A stretch of DNA of 64,000 nucleotides from Paralimibaculum aggregatum (GTDB taxonomy: Bacteria; Pseudomonadota; Alphaproteobacteria; Rhodobacterales; Rhodobacteraceae), in assembly GCF_030270585.1 (NCBI RefSeq), contig NZ_BSYI01000022.1, forward strand, positions 1 to 64,000. The letters run 5' to 3'. The notes under the pieces were generated by a model. The model searched no databases. It was not told where the DNA came from and was given only the letters and a program-made list of their open reading frames with translations. Shown here in pieces: positions 33,549 through 42,894 of the stretch (position 1 is the stretch's first letter; the number at the start of each line of letters is the position of its first letter). The translations under genes and the position numbers were made by a program.

Positions 33549-35900
33549 ATGGCCCGTTTCTGCCCGGTTCGCGCGTGCATCCTGACGCTTGCTCTGGTTG
33601 CCGCCGGCCCGCCGCTTGCCGGACCCATGTCCGCCCATGCGCAGGTCGCGGGCGCGGGCCAGGGCGCCCAGAGCCAGATCGTGATCCGCGGCAACCGCCG
33701 AATCGAGCCGGGCACGATCATCTCCTACATGGCGCTGCCCTCGGACCGTGCGATCACCGCGGAGGATCTCAACGCGGCCACCCGGCGGCTCTTCGACACC
33801 GGGCTGTTCCGCGATGTCCGGGTGATCCCGGCGGATCGCGGCATCGTCGTCGAGGTGCAGGAGAACCCCTCGATCAACGAGATCGCCTTCGAGGGCAACG
33901 ACATCGCCAAGGACGAGGACCTGCTCCGCATCATCAGCTCGCGGCCGCGCTTTCCGTTCACCCCGGCCACGGCCGAGTCCGACGCCCAGGCGATCATCGA
34001 GATCTACCGCCGCACCGGGCGCTATGGCGCGCAGGTCGAGCCGGTGATCATCGAGCGCTCGGAGAACCGGGTGGATCTGGTCTTCGAGATCGACGAGGGC
34101 GAGATGACCGGGGTCAGCTCGATCGACTTCGTCGGCAACCGCGCCTTCTCCGACAGCCGGCTGCGCGACGAGATCGAGACCCGCGAGTCCGATTTCCTCT
34201 CGGTCTTCTTCTCCTCGGATGTCTACGACCCGGACCGGCTGGAGCTCGACAAGGCGCTGCTGCGCCAGTTCTACCTCTCGCGCGGCTATGCCGATTTCAG
34301 CCTGCTCTCGGCCACCGCCGAGCTTGCGCCCGACCGCACGGGCTTCTTCATCACCTTCGATGTCGAGGAGGGCGAGCAGTACACCTTCGGCGAGTTCGAC
34401 GTGCAGGTGAACGCCGAGGGGCTGGACGCCGAGGACTTCCTCGCGCTGATCCCGGCGGAGGACCTGACCGGCGAGACCTATGACGCCACCGAGGTGGAGG
34501 AGATCGCCAACGAGCTCACCGACCTCGCCGGCGAGAAGGGGTTCGCCTTCGTCCGCGTGCAGCCGCGCGCCGACAAGGACACCGAGGACCGGATCATCGA
34601 CATCACCTTCGAGCTTTCGGAGGGCAGCCGGATCTTCATCGAGCGGATCGACATCGAGGGCAACACCGCGACCCTCGACCGGGTGATCCGCCGCGAGGTG
34701 GAGCTGGTGGAGGGCGACGCCTTCGACGCGCGCAAGATCCGCCTGACCCGCAGCGCGATCCGCGGCCTCGGCTATTTCGAGCGCGTCGAGGTGGAGGCCG
34801 AGCCCGGCAGCGGCGACGACCGCGCGGTGCTCAAGGTCAAGGTGGCGGAGAAATCCACCGGCTCGATCAACTTCGGCATCGGCTACTCCTCCAGCGCCGG
34901 CCCGATCGGCACCGTGGCGGTAACCGAGCGCAACTTCCTCGGCCGCGGCCAGATCGTGAACGCCACCGTCACCGCGGCGGGCGACACGCAGGTCTACGAC
35001 CTGTCGTTCACCGAGCCGAAGTTCCTCGACCGGGATCTCGCGGTGACGATGCGCGGCTTCTTCATCCAGGACGACCGCGACGACGAGAGTTCGTTCCAGC
35101 TCAACCGTGCCGGCTTCGAGCCCTCGGTGGCCTTCCCGCTCTCCGAGGATGCGACGCTGCAGCTCGACTATTCCTTCTCGCGCGACGATCTCGAGGCGGC
35201 CTTCAACGCCTCCCCGGCGATCCAGGTCGATGACGGCTCGCGCTTCAAGTCCTCGGTCGGCTACACGCTGTCCTATGACAAGCGGAACGACCGGATCGAG
35301 CCGACGGGGGGCTATCTCGCGCGGATCAACCAGGAGTTCGCGGGCCTCGGCGGCGATGCGCAGTTCGTCAAGACGCGGGCCTCGATCAAGGGCTGGCAGG
35401 GCTTCTTCGACGACGACCTGGTGGCCAGCATCGAGGTCGAGGGCGGCGCGCTGTTCACCTTCGGCGACGACACCCGGGTGAACGACCGCTTCTTCATCGG
35501 CGGCAACAGCCTGCGCGGCTTCGCCGCCGAGGGCATCGGCCCGCGCGACACGGTCAACGCGAGCCGCGACGCGGTCGGCGGCAACTTCTTCGGCGTGGTG
35601 CGGGCGCAGGTCTCCTTCCCGATCGGCCTGCCGGAGGAGCTCGGTATCTATGGCGGCGCCTTCGTCGATGCGGGCACGCTCTGGGGCCTCAACCGGACCT
35701 ATTTCGACGCGCCGGCCGGCAACACCTCGGTCAGCGCAGTCACCATCGACGACGATCCGAAGATCCGCGTCGCGGCCGGCGGGCTGCTGTTCATCGACAG
35801 CCCCTTCGGCCCGATCGAGCTCAGCGTCGGCTTCCCGATCGTCAAGGAGGATTTCGACGACGACGAGATCTTCCGTGTCTCGGTGGGCACGCGGTTCTGA
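33549..35900 (+). CDS. bamA: Outer membrane assembly factor BamA
   Basis: BamA is the beta-barrel insertase of the outer membrane. The 783-residue protein has a signal peptide (about residues 1-32, ending AHAQ). Five POTRA repeats run to about residue 425, starting with QIVIRGNRRIEPGTIISYM. The C-terminal barrel contains RFFIGGNSLRGFAAEGIGPR, matching the lid-loop VRGF/Y-type motif, and ends in F (SVGTRF), the usual beta-signal. The next gene encodes the OmpH/Skp chaperone. Confidence 0.98.
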   Translation: MARFCPVRACILTLALVAAGPPLAGPMSAHAQVAGAGQGAQSQIVIRGNRRIEPGTIISYMALPSDRAITAEDLNAATRRLFDTGLFRDVRVIPADRGIVVEVQENPSINEIAFEGNDIAKDEDLLRIISSRPRFPFTPATAESDAQAIIEIYRRTGRYGAQVEPVIIERSENRVDLVFEIDEGEMTGVSSIDFVGNRAFSDSRLRDEIETRESDFLSVFFSSDVYDPDRLELDKALLRQFYLSRGYADFSLLSATAELAPDRTGFFITFDVEEGEQYTFGEFDVQVNAEGLDAEDFLALIPAEDLTGETYDATEVEEIANELTDLAGEKGFAFVRVQPRADKDTEDRIIDITFELSEGSRIFIERIDIEGNTATLDRVIRREVELVEGDAFDARKIRLTRSAIRGLGYFERVEVEAEPGSGDDRAVLKVKVAEKSTGSINFGIGYSSSAGPIGTVAVTERNFLGRGQIVNATVTAAGDTQVYDLSFTEPKFLDRDLAVTMRGFFIQDDRDDESSFQLNRAGFEPSVAFPLSEDATLQLDYSFSRDDLEAAFNASPAIQVDDGSRFKSSVGYTLSYDKRNDRIEPTGGYLARINQEFAGLGGDAQFVKTRASIKGWQGFFDDDLVASIEVEGGALFTFGDDTRVNDRFFIGGNSLRGFAAEGIGPRDTVNASRDAVGGNFFGVVRAQVSFPIGLPEELGIYGGAFVDAGTLWGLNRTYFDAPAGNTSVSAVTIDDDPKIRVAAGGLLFIDSPFGPIELSVGFPIVKEDFDDDEIFRVSVGTRF

Positions 35901-35902
35901 TC

Positions 35903-36535
35903 GTGCTTGCGCGCCGCGCCTTCCTCGCCGGTCTCGGCGCTGCGGCCCTCGGCGCCGCGGTGCCGGCCCGGGCGCAGGAGGCGCAGGCACAGGAGGCCGG
36001 CGGGCCGCGGGTCATCGTCGTCTCGCGCGACCGGGTGCTGCGCGAGAGCGCCGCGGGCCGGGCGCTGCGCCGGGCCGAGCAGGAGCTCAGCATCGCGTTC
36101 CAGGCCCGGGTGGACGCGATCACGGCCGAGATCGAGGCCGAGGAGGCGGAGATCACGCAGCTGCGCGGCGAGATCAGCCGCGAGGAGTTCGAGCGCCGGG
36201 CGGCGCGCTTCGACAGCAAGGTGCGGATCGCGCGGCGGCGCAGCCAGCGCCGGGCCAGCGAGCTGCAGCAGGCGGTGCGGGCGGCGCGGGAGCGGCTCTC
36301 GGCGGCGCTCGGGCCGGTGCTGATCGCGCTGCTGAAGGCCGAGGGGGCGGAGATCGTGCTGGATGCCGACGACGTGCTGGTGGCGGCGCCCACGGTCAAC
36401 CGCACCGAGGCGGTGATCGCGCTGTTCGACGCGCAGATTCCGGCGCCCGAGATCGTGCTGCCGGAGGAAGAGGCGCTTCTGCCCACCGAGGAAGAGCTCG
36501 ATGCGGCGACGTTCCAGCCGGATTCCGGGGAATGA
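35903..36535 (+). CDS. OmpH/Skp family periplasmic chaperone
   Basis: Skp-type chaperones hold unfolded outer-membrane proteins for delivery to BamA. Start is GTG two bases after the bamA stop, giving 210 residues. The N-terminus LARRAFLAGLGAAALGAAVP looks like a signal peptide with a twin-arginine-like RR-x-F-L pattern, unusual for this Sec-exported family. The mature part starts with RVLRESAAGRALRRAEQEL and continues as a long charged coiled coil (about residues 55-140). The tail is acidic, Pro/Glu-rich. Confidence 0.9.
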   Translation: MLARRAFLAGLGAAALGAAVPARAQEAQAQEAGGPRVIVVSRDRVLRESAAGRALRRAEQELSIAFQARVDAITAEIEAEEAEITQLRGEISREEFERRAARFDSKVRIARRRSQRRASELQQAVRAARERLSAALGPVLIALLKAEGAEIVLDADDVLVAAPTVNRTEAVIALFDAQIPAPEIVLPEEEALLPTEEELDAATFQPDSGE

Positions 36536-36599
36536 GGGCTTGATTTCGCCCCGCTGCCCGGTAATCACTTCGGCGTTCTGAAGGGGATCAAGAGACGAC

Positions 36600-37100
36600 A
36601 TGGCGGCAGACGAGGCGGACCGGGTCGACGAGCGGGTGGCGGATCTTGGCCGGATCAAGCGGATGATCCCGCATCGCTACCCTTTCCTGCTGATCGACAA
36701 GGTGCAGGCGATCCGCCCGCACGAGAGCGCGATCGGCATCAAGAACGTCACCGCGAACGAACCGCATTTCGAGGGGCATTTCCCGCAGGAGGCGGTGATG
36801 CCCGGCGTGCTCGTGGTGGAGGCGATGGCGCAGACCGCGGGCGTGCTGGTGGTCGACAGCCTCGGGAAGGAGGGCGAGGACCTGCTCGTCTACTTCATGA
36901 CGCTGGACAAGACGCGCTTCCGCAAGAAGGTGATCCCGGGCGATGTGCTCGAGCTTCACGTGAAGATCCTGCGCGGGCGGGGCAAGGTCTTCAAGTTCTG
37001 GGGCGAGGCCCGGGTCGGCCCGAATCTGGTGGCCGAGGCCGAGTTCTCCGCGATGATCATCGACAAGGACGATTCCCGCCGCTCGCAGGGGACGGCGTGA
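36600..37100 (+). CDS. fabZ: 3-hydroxyacyl-[ACP] dehydratase FabZ
   Basis: FabZ dehydrates 3-hydroxyacyl-ACP in fatty acid elongation and competes with LpxA for the same substrate. The 166-residue protein has IPHRYPFLLIDKV, the catalytic His in NEPHFEGHFPQEAVMPGVLV, and the Glu in VVEAMAQTAGVL. An AAGGGGATCAAGAG stretch precedes the ATG. It overlaps lpxA by 4 bp. The usual intervening gene lpxD is not found between ompH and fabZ. Confidence 0.97.
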   Translation: MAADEADRVDERVADLGRIKRMIPHRYPFLLIDKVQAIRPHESAIGIKNVTANEPHFEGHFPQEAVMPGVLVVEAMAQTAGVLVVDSLGKEGEDLLVYFMTLDKTRFRKKVIPGDVLELHVKILRGRGKVFKFWGEARVGPNLVAEAEFSAMIIDKDDSRRSQGTA

Positions 37101-37885
37101 GCATCCATCCCAGCGCGGTCGTCGAGCCCGGCGCCGAGATCGCGCCAGGGGTCGAGATCGGCCCCTTCTGCCATGTCGGCGCCGAGGTCGTGCTCGGGGA
37201 GGGCGTGCAGCTCGTCTCGCATGTCACGGTTGCCGGCCGCACCCGGATCGGCGCGCGGACGCGGGTCTGGCCCTTCGCCTCGCTCGGCCACCAGCCGCAG
37301 GACCTGAAGTTCGAGGGCGAGCCGAGCCGCCTCGAGATCGGCGCGGACTGCATGATCCGCGAGCATGTCACCGCCAATCCGGGCACCAGGGGCGGCGGCA
37401 TGCTGACCAGCGTCGGCGATCGCTGCCTGCTGATGGTCGGCGCCCATGTCGGCCATGACTGCAAGCTCGGCAACGGCGTGATCCTCGCCAACAACGCGAC
37501 GCTGGCCGGCCATGTGGAGATCGGCGATTTCGCCTTTCTCGGCGGGCTCTCGGCGGTGCACCAGTTCGTCCGCATCGGCGGCCAGGCGATGGTCGGCGGC
37601 ATGACCGGGGTGGAGAAGGACGTCATCCCCTTCGGCCTGGTGATCGGCAACCGTGCCGAGCTCGGCGGGCTCAACATCGTCGGGCTCAAGCGCCGCGGCT
37701 TCCCGCGCGAGGTGATCCATGCGCTGCGGGCGGCCTATCGCGAGGTGTTCCACGGCGCCGGCTCGCTGCACGAGCGGGCCGAGCGGGCGGCGGCGGCGCA
37801 TGCCGGCGTCGCGGCCGTGGAGGAGATGATCGGCTTCATCCTCGCCGATTCGAGCCGCAGCTTCTGCACCCCCCGTGCCGAGTGA
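37097..37885 (+). CDS. lpxA: UDP-N-acetylglucosamine acyltransferase LpxA
   Basis: LpxA adds the first 3-hydroxyacyl chain to UDP-GlcNAc in lipid A synthesis. Start is GTG within the fabZ stop (GTGA); length is 262 residues. The N-terminal two-thirds is a left-handed beta-helix of hexapeptide repeats, including the catalytic His region LMVGAHVGHDCKLGNGVI. The C-terminal helical domain has GLKRRGFPREVIHALRAAYR. It overlaps lpxI by 11 bp. Confidence 0.98.
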   Translation: MSIHPSAVVEPGAEIAPGVEIGPFCHVGAEVVLGEGVQLVSHVTVAGRTRIGARTRVWPFASLGHQPQDLKFEGEPSRLEIGADCMIREHVTANPGTRGGGMLTSVGDRCLLMVGAHVGHDCKLGNGVILANNATLAGHVEIGDFAFLGGLSAVHQFVRIGGQAMVGGMTGVEKDVIPFGLVIGNRAELGGLNIVGLKRRGFPREVIHALRAAYREVFHGAGSLHERAERAAAAHAGVAAVEEMIGFILADSSRSFCTPRAE

Positions 37886-38747
37886 GGCAGCCGCCGGGAA
37901 TCGCGGCGCGCTCGCCATCATCGCCGGGCGCGGCGACCTGCCCCGCCTGATCGCCGAGGCGACCCGCGATGCCGGGCGGCCCTATCTGGTGATCTCCTTC
38001 GCCGAGGCCCCGCTCGACTGGGTCGATGACCATCCCCACGAGGCGCATCGTTTCGAGAAGATCGGGCGGATGTTCCGGGCGCTGAAGCGTGCCGGCTGCC
38101 GCGAGGTGGTGTTTGCCGGGGCGATGGACCGCCCGCGGCTGCGCCCCTGGGCCTTCGATGCCATGGCGCTGCGGGTGGGCTCGCGCGTGCTGCGGCTGCT
38201 GCGCCAGGGCGACGATGCGATGCTGCGCGGCTTCGGCGCGATCTTCGAGGAGGAGGGCATCCGGCTGGTGGCGCCGGCGGATTGCATCGACGGCCCCGCG
38301 CTCACCGCCGAGCCGGGCGTGCTCGGCCGGCTGCGCCCGGAGGCGCGGGCGCGCGGCGATGTCGCGCGGGCGGCGGAGATCCTGCGCGCCCTCGGCCCAG
38401 TGGATGTCGGCCAGGCGGCGGTGGTTGCCGGCGGGGTCTGCCTCGGGGTCGAGGCGGTCGAGGGGACGGATGCGCTGCTCGCCCGGATCGCCGCGCTGCC
38501 GGCGGCCAAGCGCGCCCATGCGCCGCCGCCGGCGGGCGTGCTGCTCAAGATGCCGAAGCCGGGGCAGGACCGGCGGCTCGACCTGCCGGCGATCGGCCCG
38601 CGCACGGTGAGGGGCGCCGCCGCGGCGGGGCTCGCCGGGGTCGCCATCGAGGCCGGCGGGGTGCAGATCCTCGACCGGGCCGCCACGGTGGCCGCCGCCG
38701 ACCGGGCCGGGATCTTCCTCTGGTCCGTCGCGCCGGAGGCCCTGTGA
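37875..38747 (+). CDS. lpxI: UDP-2,3-diacylglucosamine diphosphatase LpxI
   Basis: LpxI hydrolyses UDP-2,3-diacylglucosamine to lipid X; many alphaproteobacteria use it instead of LpxH. The 290-residue protein has the two-domain DUF1009 layout: N-terminal LAIIAGRGDLPRLIAEATRD, then C-terminal AAVVAGGVCLGVEAVEGTDA, LLKMPKPGQDRRLDLPAIG and a final GVAIEAGGVQILDR. Start is GTG at 37875, overlapping lpxA by 11 bp; the stop overlaps lpxB by 4 bp. Confidence 0.96.
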   Translation: MPSEAAAGNRGALAIIAGRGDLPRLIAEATRDAGRPYLVISFAEAPLDWVDDHPHEAHRFEKIGRMFRALKRAGCREVVFAGAMDRPRLRPWAFDAMALRVGSRVLRLLRQGDDAMLRGFGAIFEEEGIRLVAPADCIDGPALTAEPGVLGRLRPEARARGDVARAAEILRALGPVDVGQAAVVAGGVCLGVEAVEGTDALLARIAALPAAKRAHAPPPAGVLLKMPKPGQDRRLDLPAIGPRTVRGAAAAGLAGVAIEAGGVQILDRAATVAAADRAGIFLWSVAPEAL

Positions 38748-39910
38748 GCGGGCCGCTGATCTATCTCGTCGCCGGCGAGCCCTCGGGCGACCGGCTGGGC
38801 GCCGGGCTGATCCGGGCGCTGCGGGCGGCCCGGCCGGATGCCGAGTTCGCCGGTGTCGGCGGCCTGCAGATGCAGGCGGCGGGGCTGCGCTCGCTGTTCG
38901 AGATGTCGGACCTCACGGTGATGGGCATTGCCGAGGTCGTGCCGCGGCTGCCGACCATCCTGCGCCGGATGCGCCAGACCACCGCGGACGTGCTGGCCCG
39001 CCGCCCGGCGGCGCTGGTGACCATCGATGCGCCCTCCTTCGGCCTGCGCGTGGCGGAGCGGGTGCGCCGGGCGGCGCCGGGGATCCGCACGGTGCACTAT
39101 GTCGCGCCGTCGGTCTGGGCCTGGCGGCCGGGCCGGGCGAAGCACATGGCGCGGTTCACCGACCAGGTGCTGGCGCTGCTGCCCTTCGAGCCGCCCTACA
39201 TGGCAGCCGCAGGGATGGAATGCGATTTCGTCGGCCACCCGCTGGCCGACCTGCCCCCGGTGCCGCCGGAGAGCCTCGCGGCCTTCCGCGCCGCCCGCGG
39301 CATCGCGCCGGAGACCCCGCTGCTCGTGCTGGCGCCGGGCTCGCGCCGCGGCGAGGTGGGCAAGCTGATGCCGGTGTTCGGCGAGGCGGCGGCGCGGCTG
39401 GCGGCGGAGCGCCCGGGGCTCGAGGCGGTGGTGCCGGTCGCCGAGACCGTGGCCGCGAGCGTGACCGGCTGGGCGGCCAGCCTGCCCATGCGCGCCCATC
39501 CGGTGCTGCCCGATGCCGGCGAGGCGGCGAAGCGCGCGGGGCTCGCCTCGGGCGCCGCGGCGCTGCTGGCCTCGGGCACCATGGGGCTCGAGATGGCGGC
39601 GGCGGGCACGCCCCATGTCTCGGCCTATCGCGCCTCCTGGCTGACCGCGGCCATCGTGCGCCGGCTGGTGCGGGTGGACACCGCCCATCTCGTCAACCTG
39701 GTGCTCGGCGAGAAGGCGGTGCCGGAGCGCTTCCAGGAGGCCTGCACGGCGGCGGCGCTGGTCGAGGCGGTGCGCCCGCTGCTCGATCCCGGCCCGGCGC
39801 GGGAGGCGCAGCGGGCGGCCTTCGCGCGGGCCTTTGAGCGGCTCGGCCGCGGCGGTCCCGGCGCCTCGGCGCAGGCGGCGGCGGCGGTGCTCCGCGGCAT
39901 CGGGGGCTGA
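38744..39910 (+). CDS. lpxB: Lipid-A-disaccharide synthase LpxB
   Basis: LpxB joins UDP-diacylglucosamine to lipid X to form the lipid A disaccharide. The frame is open upstream, but the GTG at 38744 within the lpxI stop (GTGA) fits; length is 388 residues. Motifs are IYLVAGEPSGDRLGAGLIRA, GVGGLQMQAAGL, and VHYVAPSVWAWRPGRAKHMA with CDFVGHPLAD. It ends the long envelope operon; a hairpin lies 24 bp downstream. Confidence 0.97.
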   Translation: MSGPLIYLVAGEPSGDRLGAGLIRALRAARPDAEFAGVGGLQMQAAGLRSLFEMSDLTVMGIAEVVPRLPTILRRMRQTTADVLARRPAALVTIDAPSFGLRVAERVRRAAPGIRTVHYVAPSVWAWRPGRAKHMARFTDQVLALLPFEPPYMAAAGMECDFVGHPLADLPPVPPESLAAFRAARGIAPETPLLVLAPGSRRGEVGKLMPVFGEAAARLAAERPGLEAVVPVAETVAASVTGWAASLPMRAHPVLPDAGEAAKRAGLASGAAALLASGTMGLEMAAAGTPHVSAYRASWLTAAIVRRLVRVDTAHLVNLVLGEKAVPERFQEACTAAALVEAVRPLLDPGPAREAQRAAFARAFERLGRGGPGASAQAAAAVLRGIGG

Positions 39911-39934
39911 GCGCCGCGCGGCGGAGACGAAGAA

Positions 39935-39956
39935 GCCCCGGCCGCATGGCCGGGGC
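39935..39956. terminator. Bidirectional terminator between lpxB and gltA
   Basis: A perfect 9-bp stem (GCCCCGGCC / GGCCGGGGC) with loop GCAT lies between the convergent lpxB and gltA genes. On the minus strand it is followed by TTCTTCGTCTC, partly T-rich, so it is better as a gltA terminator; on the plus strand no U-run follows. Confidence 0.75.
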
Positions 39957-39989
39957 CCGTGCCCGTCTGGCGCTATCGCCGGTTCCGCC

Positions 39990-41288
39990 TCAGCGGTCCT
40001 CGACGTTCACGTATTCGCGCCGCGCCGCGCCGGTGTAGAGCTGCCGCGGACGGCCGATGCGCTGCACCGGATCCTCGACCATCTCCTTCCACTGCGCGAT
40101 CCAGCCGACGGTGCGCGAGAGCGCGAAGATCGCGGTGAACATCGAGGTCGGGAAGCCCATCGCGTTGAGCACGATGCCCGAGTAGAAATCGACGTTCGGG
40201 TAGAGCTTCTTCTCGACGAAATACTCGTCCTCGAGCGCGATCCGCTCCAGTTCCTGCGCCACCTGCAGGGTCGGGTCGTTCTCGACGCCGACCAGCTCGA
40301 GCACCTCCTTGGCGGTCTCCTGCATCACCTTGGCGCGCGGGTCGTAGTTCTTGTAGACGCGGTGGCCGAAGCCCATCAGGCGGAAGGGATCGTCCTTGTC
40401 CTTGGCGCGCCGGATGTATTCGGGGATCTGGTCGACCGTGCCGATCTCCTGCAGCATCTCGAGGCAGGCCTGGTTGGCGCCGCCATGCGCCGGCCCCCAG
40501 AGGCAGGCGACGCCGGCGGCGATGCAGGCAAACGGGTTGGCGTTGGACGAGCCGGCGAGGCGCACCGTGGAGGTCGAGGCGTTCTGCTCGTGATCCGCGT
40601 GCAGGGTCATGATCCGGTCCATGGCGCGGGCCATCACCGGATTGACCACGTATTCCTCGCAGGGCACCGCGAAGCACATGTGCAGGAAGTTGGCCGCGTA
40701 GTCGAGATCGTTGCGCGGATACACGAAGGGCTGGCCGATCGAGTACTTGTAGGCCCAGGCGCAGATCGTCGGCAGCTTGGCGATCATGCGGATCGAGGCG
40801 ACCTCGCGCTGCCAGGGGTCGGTGATGTCGGTGCTGTCGTGGTAGAAGGCCGACATCGCGCCGACCACGCCGCAGACCACCGCCATCGGGTGCGCGTCGC
40901 GCCGGAAGCCGCGGAAGAAGTTCACCATCTGCTCGTGCAGCATGGTGTGGCGGGTGACCCGCATCTCGAAATCCTCGAGCTGCGCGGCGCTCGGCAGCTC
41001 GCCATAGAGCAGCAGGTAGCAGACCTCGAGGAAATGGCTGTTCTCGGCCAGCTGGTCGATCGGGAAGCCCCGGTAGAGCAGCTCGCCCTTGTCGCCGTCG
41101 ATGAAGGTGATGGTGCTTTCGCAGCTCGCGGTGGAGGTGAAGCCGGGATCGTAGGTGAACATCCCGGTCTCTGCATAAAGTTTCCGGATGTCGATGACCG
41201 AGGGGCCGTGGGTTGCGTCGTAGACGGGGAACTCCGCGCTCTTTCCGTCGATCGTGACGGTGGCGGTCCGGTTGGATTTCGCGTCCAT
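39990..41288 (-). CDS. gltA: Citrate synthase
   Basis: GltA condenses acetyl-CoA with oxaloacetate to enter the TCA cycle. The 432-residue size is that of type I/hexameric bacterial enzymes. Family regions are [38 protein letters not shown] (catalytic His region), [19 protein letters not shown] and [17 protein letters not shown], and a late Asp in [14 protein letters not shown]. It follows gltX by 71 bp on the same strand and ends at the shared terminator. Confidence 0.98.
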   Translation of the reverse strand: MDAKSNRTATVTIDGKSAEFPVYDATHGPSVIDIRKLYAETGMFTYDPGFTSTASCESTITFIDGDKGELLYRGFPIDQLAENSHFLEVCYLLLYGELPSAAQLEDFEMRVTRHTMLHEQMVNFFRGFRRDAHPMAVVCGVVGAMSAFYHDSTDITDPWQREVASIRMIAKLPTICAWAYKYSIGQPFVYPRNDLDYAANFLHMCFAVPCEEYVVNPVMARAMDRIMTLHADHEQNASTSTVRLAGSSNANPFACIAAGVACLWGPAHGGANQACLEMLQEIGTVDQIPEYIRRAKDKDDPFRLMGFGHRVYKNYDPRAKVMQETAKEVLELVGVENDPTLQVAQELERIALEDEYFVEKKLYPNVDFYSGIVLNAMGFPTSMFTAIFALSRTVGWIAQWKEMVEDPVQRIGRPRQLYTGAARREYVNVEDR

Positions 41289-41359
41289 CGTGTCGTCCTC
41301 GCTGCAGGGCGCCCACGGAGGGCGCGGTTGATCTTGGGCGCGTGGCGTCGGAGCGACGC

Positions 41360-42772
41360 TCAGATGACGTCCTCCAGCCGCGCCAGGGTCTCCTCTCGCC
41401 CAAGCGTCTCCATGACGTCGAAGACGCCGGGGCTGACCGCGCGGGCTGTCAGGGCGGCGCGTAAAGGCTGCGCCACCTTGCCGAGCTTCAATTGTTCCGC
41501 CTCGGCGAAGTCGCGGATCGTCTCCTCGAGCCCCGCCGTGTCGAAACGCTGGACGTCTTTTAGCCGGGCGGCGAGCCGGGCGAGAAGAGCCCGTGCATTC
41601 CCGTCCAGCAGCTTGGCCGCCTTGACATCCGGCTCCAGCGGCCGTGCCGCGAGCAGGTAATAGGCGAGATCTTCAAGCTCTATCAGTGTCTTGGCGCGCT
41701 CCTTCAGCCCCGGCATGGCGGCCAGCAGACGGGCCCGGCTGGCCTCGTCCAGCGGCGCTGTGCCGCGGTGCACACGAAAGCGATCCAGCGCATTCACGAG
41801 GTGATCATCGGCCGCCGCGCGCATGTGCTGGCCGTTGAGATTCTCCAGCTTCGCGAAATCGAAACGCGCCGGCGAGCGGCCGACCGAGCCGAGCCCGAAC
41901 CAGGCGATCGCCTGCTCGGTGGTGAAGAACTCGTCGTCGCCATGGGACCAGCCGAGCCGCGCGAGATAGTTGCGCATCGCCTCCGGCAGGTAGCCCATGG
42001 CGGCGTATTCCTCGACCCCGAGCGCGCCGTGCCGCTTGGAGAGCTTGGCGCCGTCCGGCCCGTGGATCAGCGGGATATGCGCGAACACCGGCACATCCCA
42101 GCCCATGGCGCGGTAGATCAGGCTCTGCCGGGCGGCGTTGGTGAGGTGATCGTCGCCGCGGATCACGTGGGTCACGCCCATGTCGTGGTCGTCCACAACC
42201 ACCGCGAGCATGTAGGTCGGCGTGCCGTCGGAGCGCATCAGGATCAGGTCGTCGAGCTGCTCCGCCGCCCAGGTGACCTCGCCCTGCACCGCGTCGGCCA
42301 CGGTGACCTGGCCCTCGCGCGGGGCCTTGAGGCGCACCGCATAGGGCCCCTCGCCCGGCTCGCTGGCGTCGCGCCAGGGCGAACGGAAGAGCGGCGGGCG
42401 GCCCTCGGCCTTGGCCTGCTCGCGGAAGGCGTCGATCTCCTCCTTGCTGGCCCAGCAGCGATAGGCGGTGCCGGCGGCGAGCATCGCCTCGACCACCTCG
42501 CCGTGGCGCTCGATGCGGGAGAGCTGCGAGACCGCCTCGCCGTCCCAGTCGAGCCCGAGCCACTCCATGCCGGCGAAGATCGCCGCGGTGGCCTCGGGGG
42601 TGGAGCGCGCGCGGTCGGTATCCTCGATGCGCAGCAGGAAGCGCCCGCCATGGTGGCGCGCGAACAGCCAGTTGAACAGCGCCGTGCGGGCGCCGCCGAT
42701 ATGCAGGTATCCGGTGGGCGATGGGGCGAAGCGCGTCACCACGCCGCCGGATTCTGCCTTGTCGTCGCTCAT
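41360..42772 (-). CDS. gltX: Glutamate--tRNA ligase
   Basis: GltX charges tRNA-Glu. The 470-residue class I synthetase has the HIGH-type motif [15 protein letters not shown], the KMSKS equivalent KLSKRHG, and [10 protein letters not shown] near the active site; the C-terminal anticodon domain is present. Genomes of this group often carry two gltX copies, so tRNA specificity is not certain from this alone. It is divergent from comEC across 122 bp and upstream of gltA. Confidence 0.97.
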   Translation of the reverse strand: MSDDKAESGGVVTRFAPSPTGYLHIGGARTALFNWLFARHHGGRFLLRIEDTDRARSTPEATAAIFAGMEWLGLDWDGEAVSQLSRIERHGEVVEAMLAAGTAYRCWASKEEIDAFREQAKAEGRPPLFRSPWRDASEPGEGPYAVRLKAPREGQVTVADAVQGEVTWAAEQLDDLILMRSDGTPTYMLAVVVDDHDMGVTHVIRGDDHLTNAARQSLIYRAMGWDVPVFAHIPLIHGPDGAKLSKRHGALGVEEYAAMGYLPEAMRNYLARLGWSHGDDEFFTTEQAIAWFGLGSVGRSPARFDFAKLENLNGQHMRAAADDHLVNALDRFRVHRGTAPLDEASRARLLAAMPGLKERAKTLIELEDLAYYLLAARPLEPDVKAAKLLDGNARALLARLAARLKDVQRFDTAGLEETIRDFAEAEQLKLGKVAQPLRAALTARAVSPGVFDVMETLGREETLARLEDVI

Positions 42773-42894
42773 CGAACCGCCTCCCGCGCTGTCGGTCCTC
42801 CGCGCCCGGGGGCTTGCCCGGCAGGGGCGAAGGCGGCCACGGTTATGCGGCAGCGCCGCAGTCAGGACAAGAGCGGTCGGGACAAGGGGAGCCG

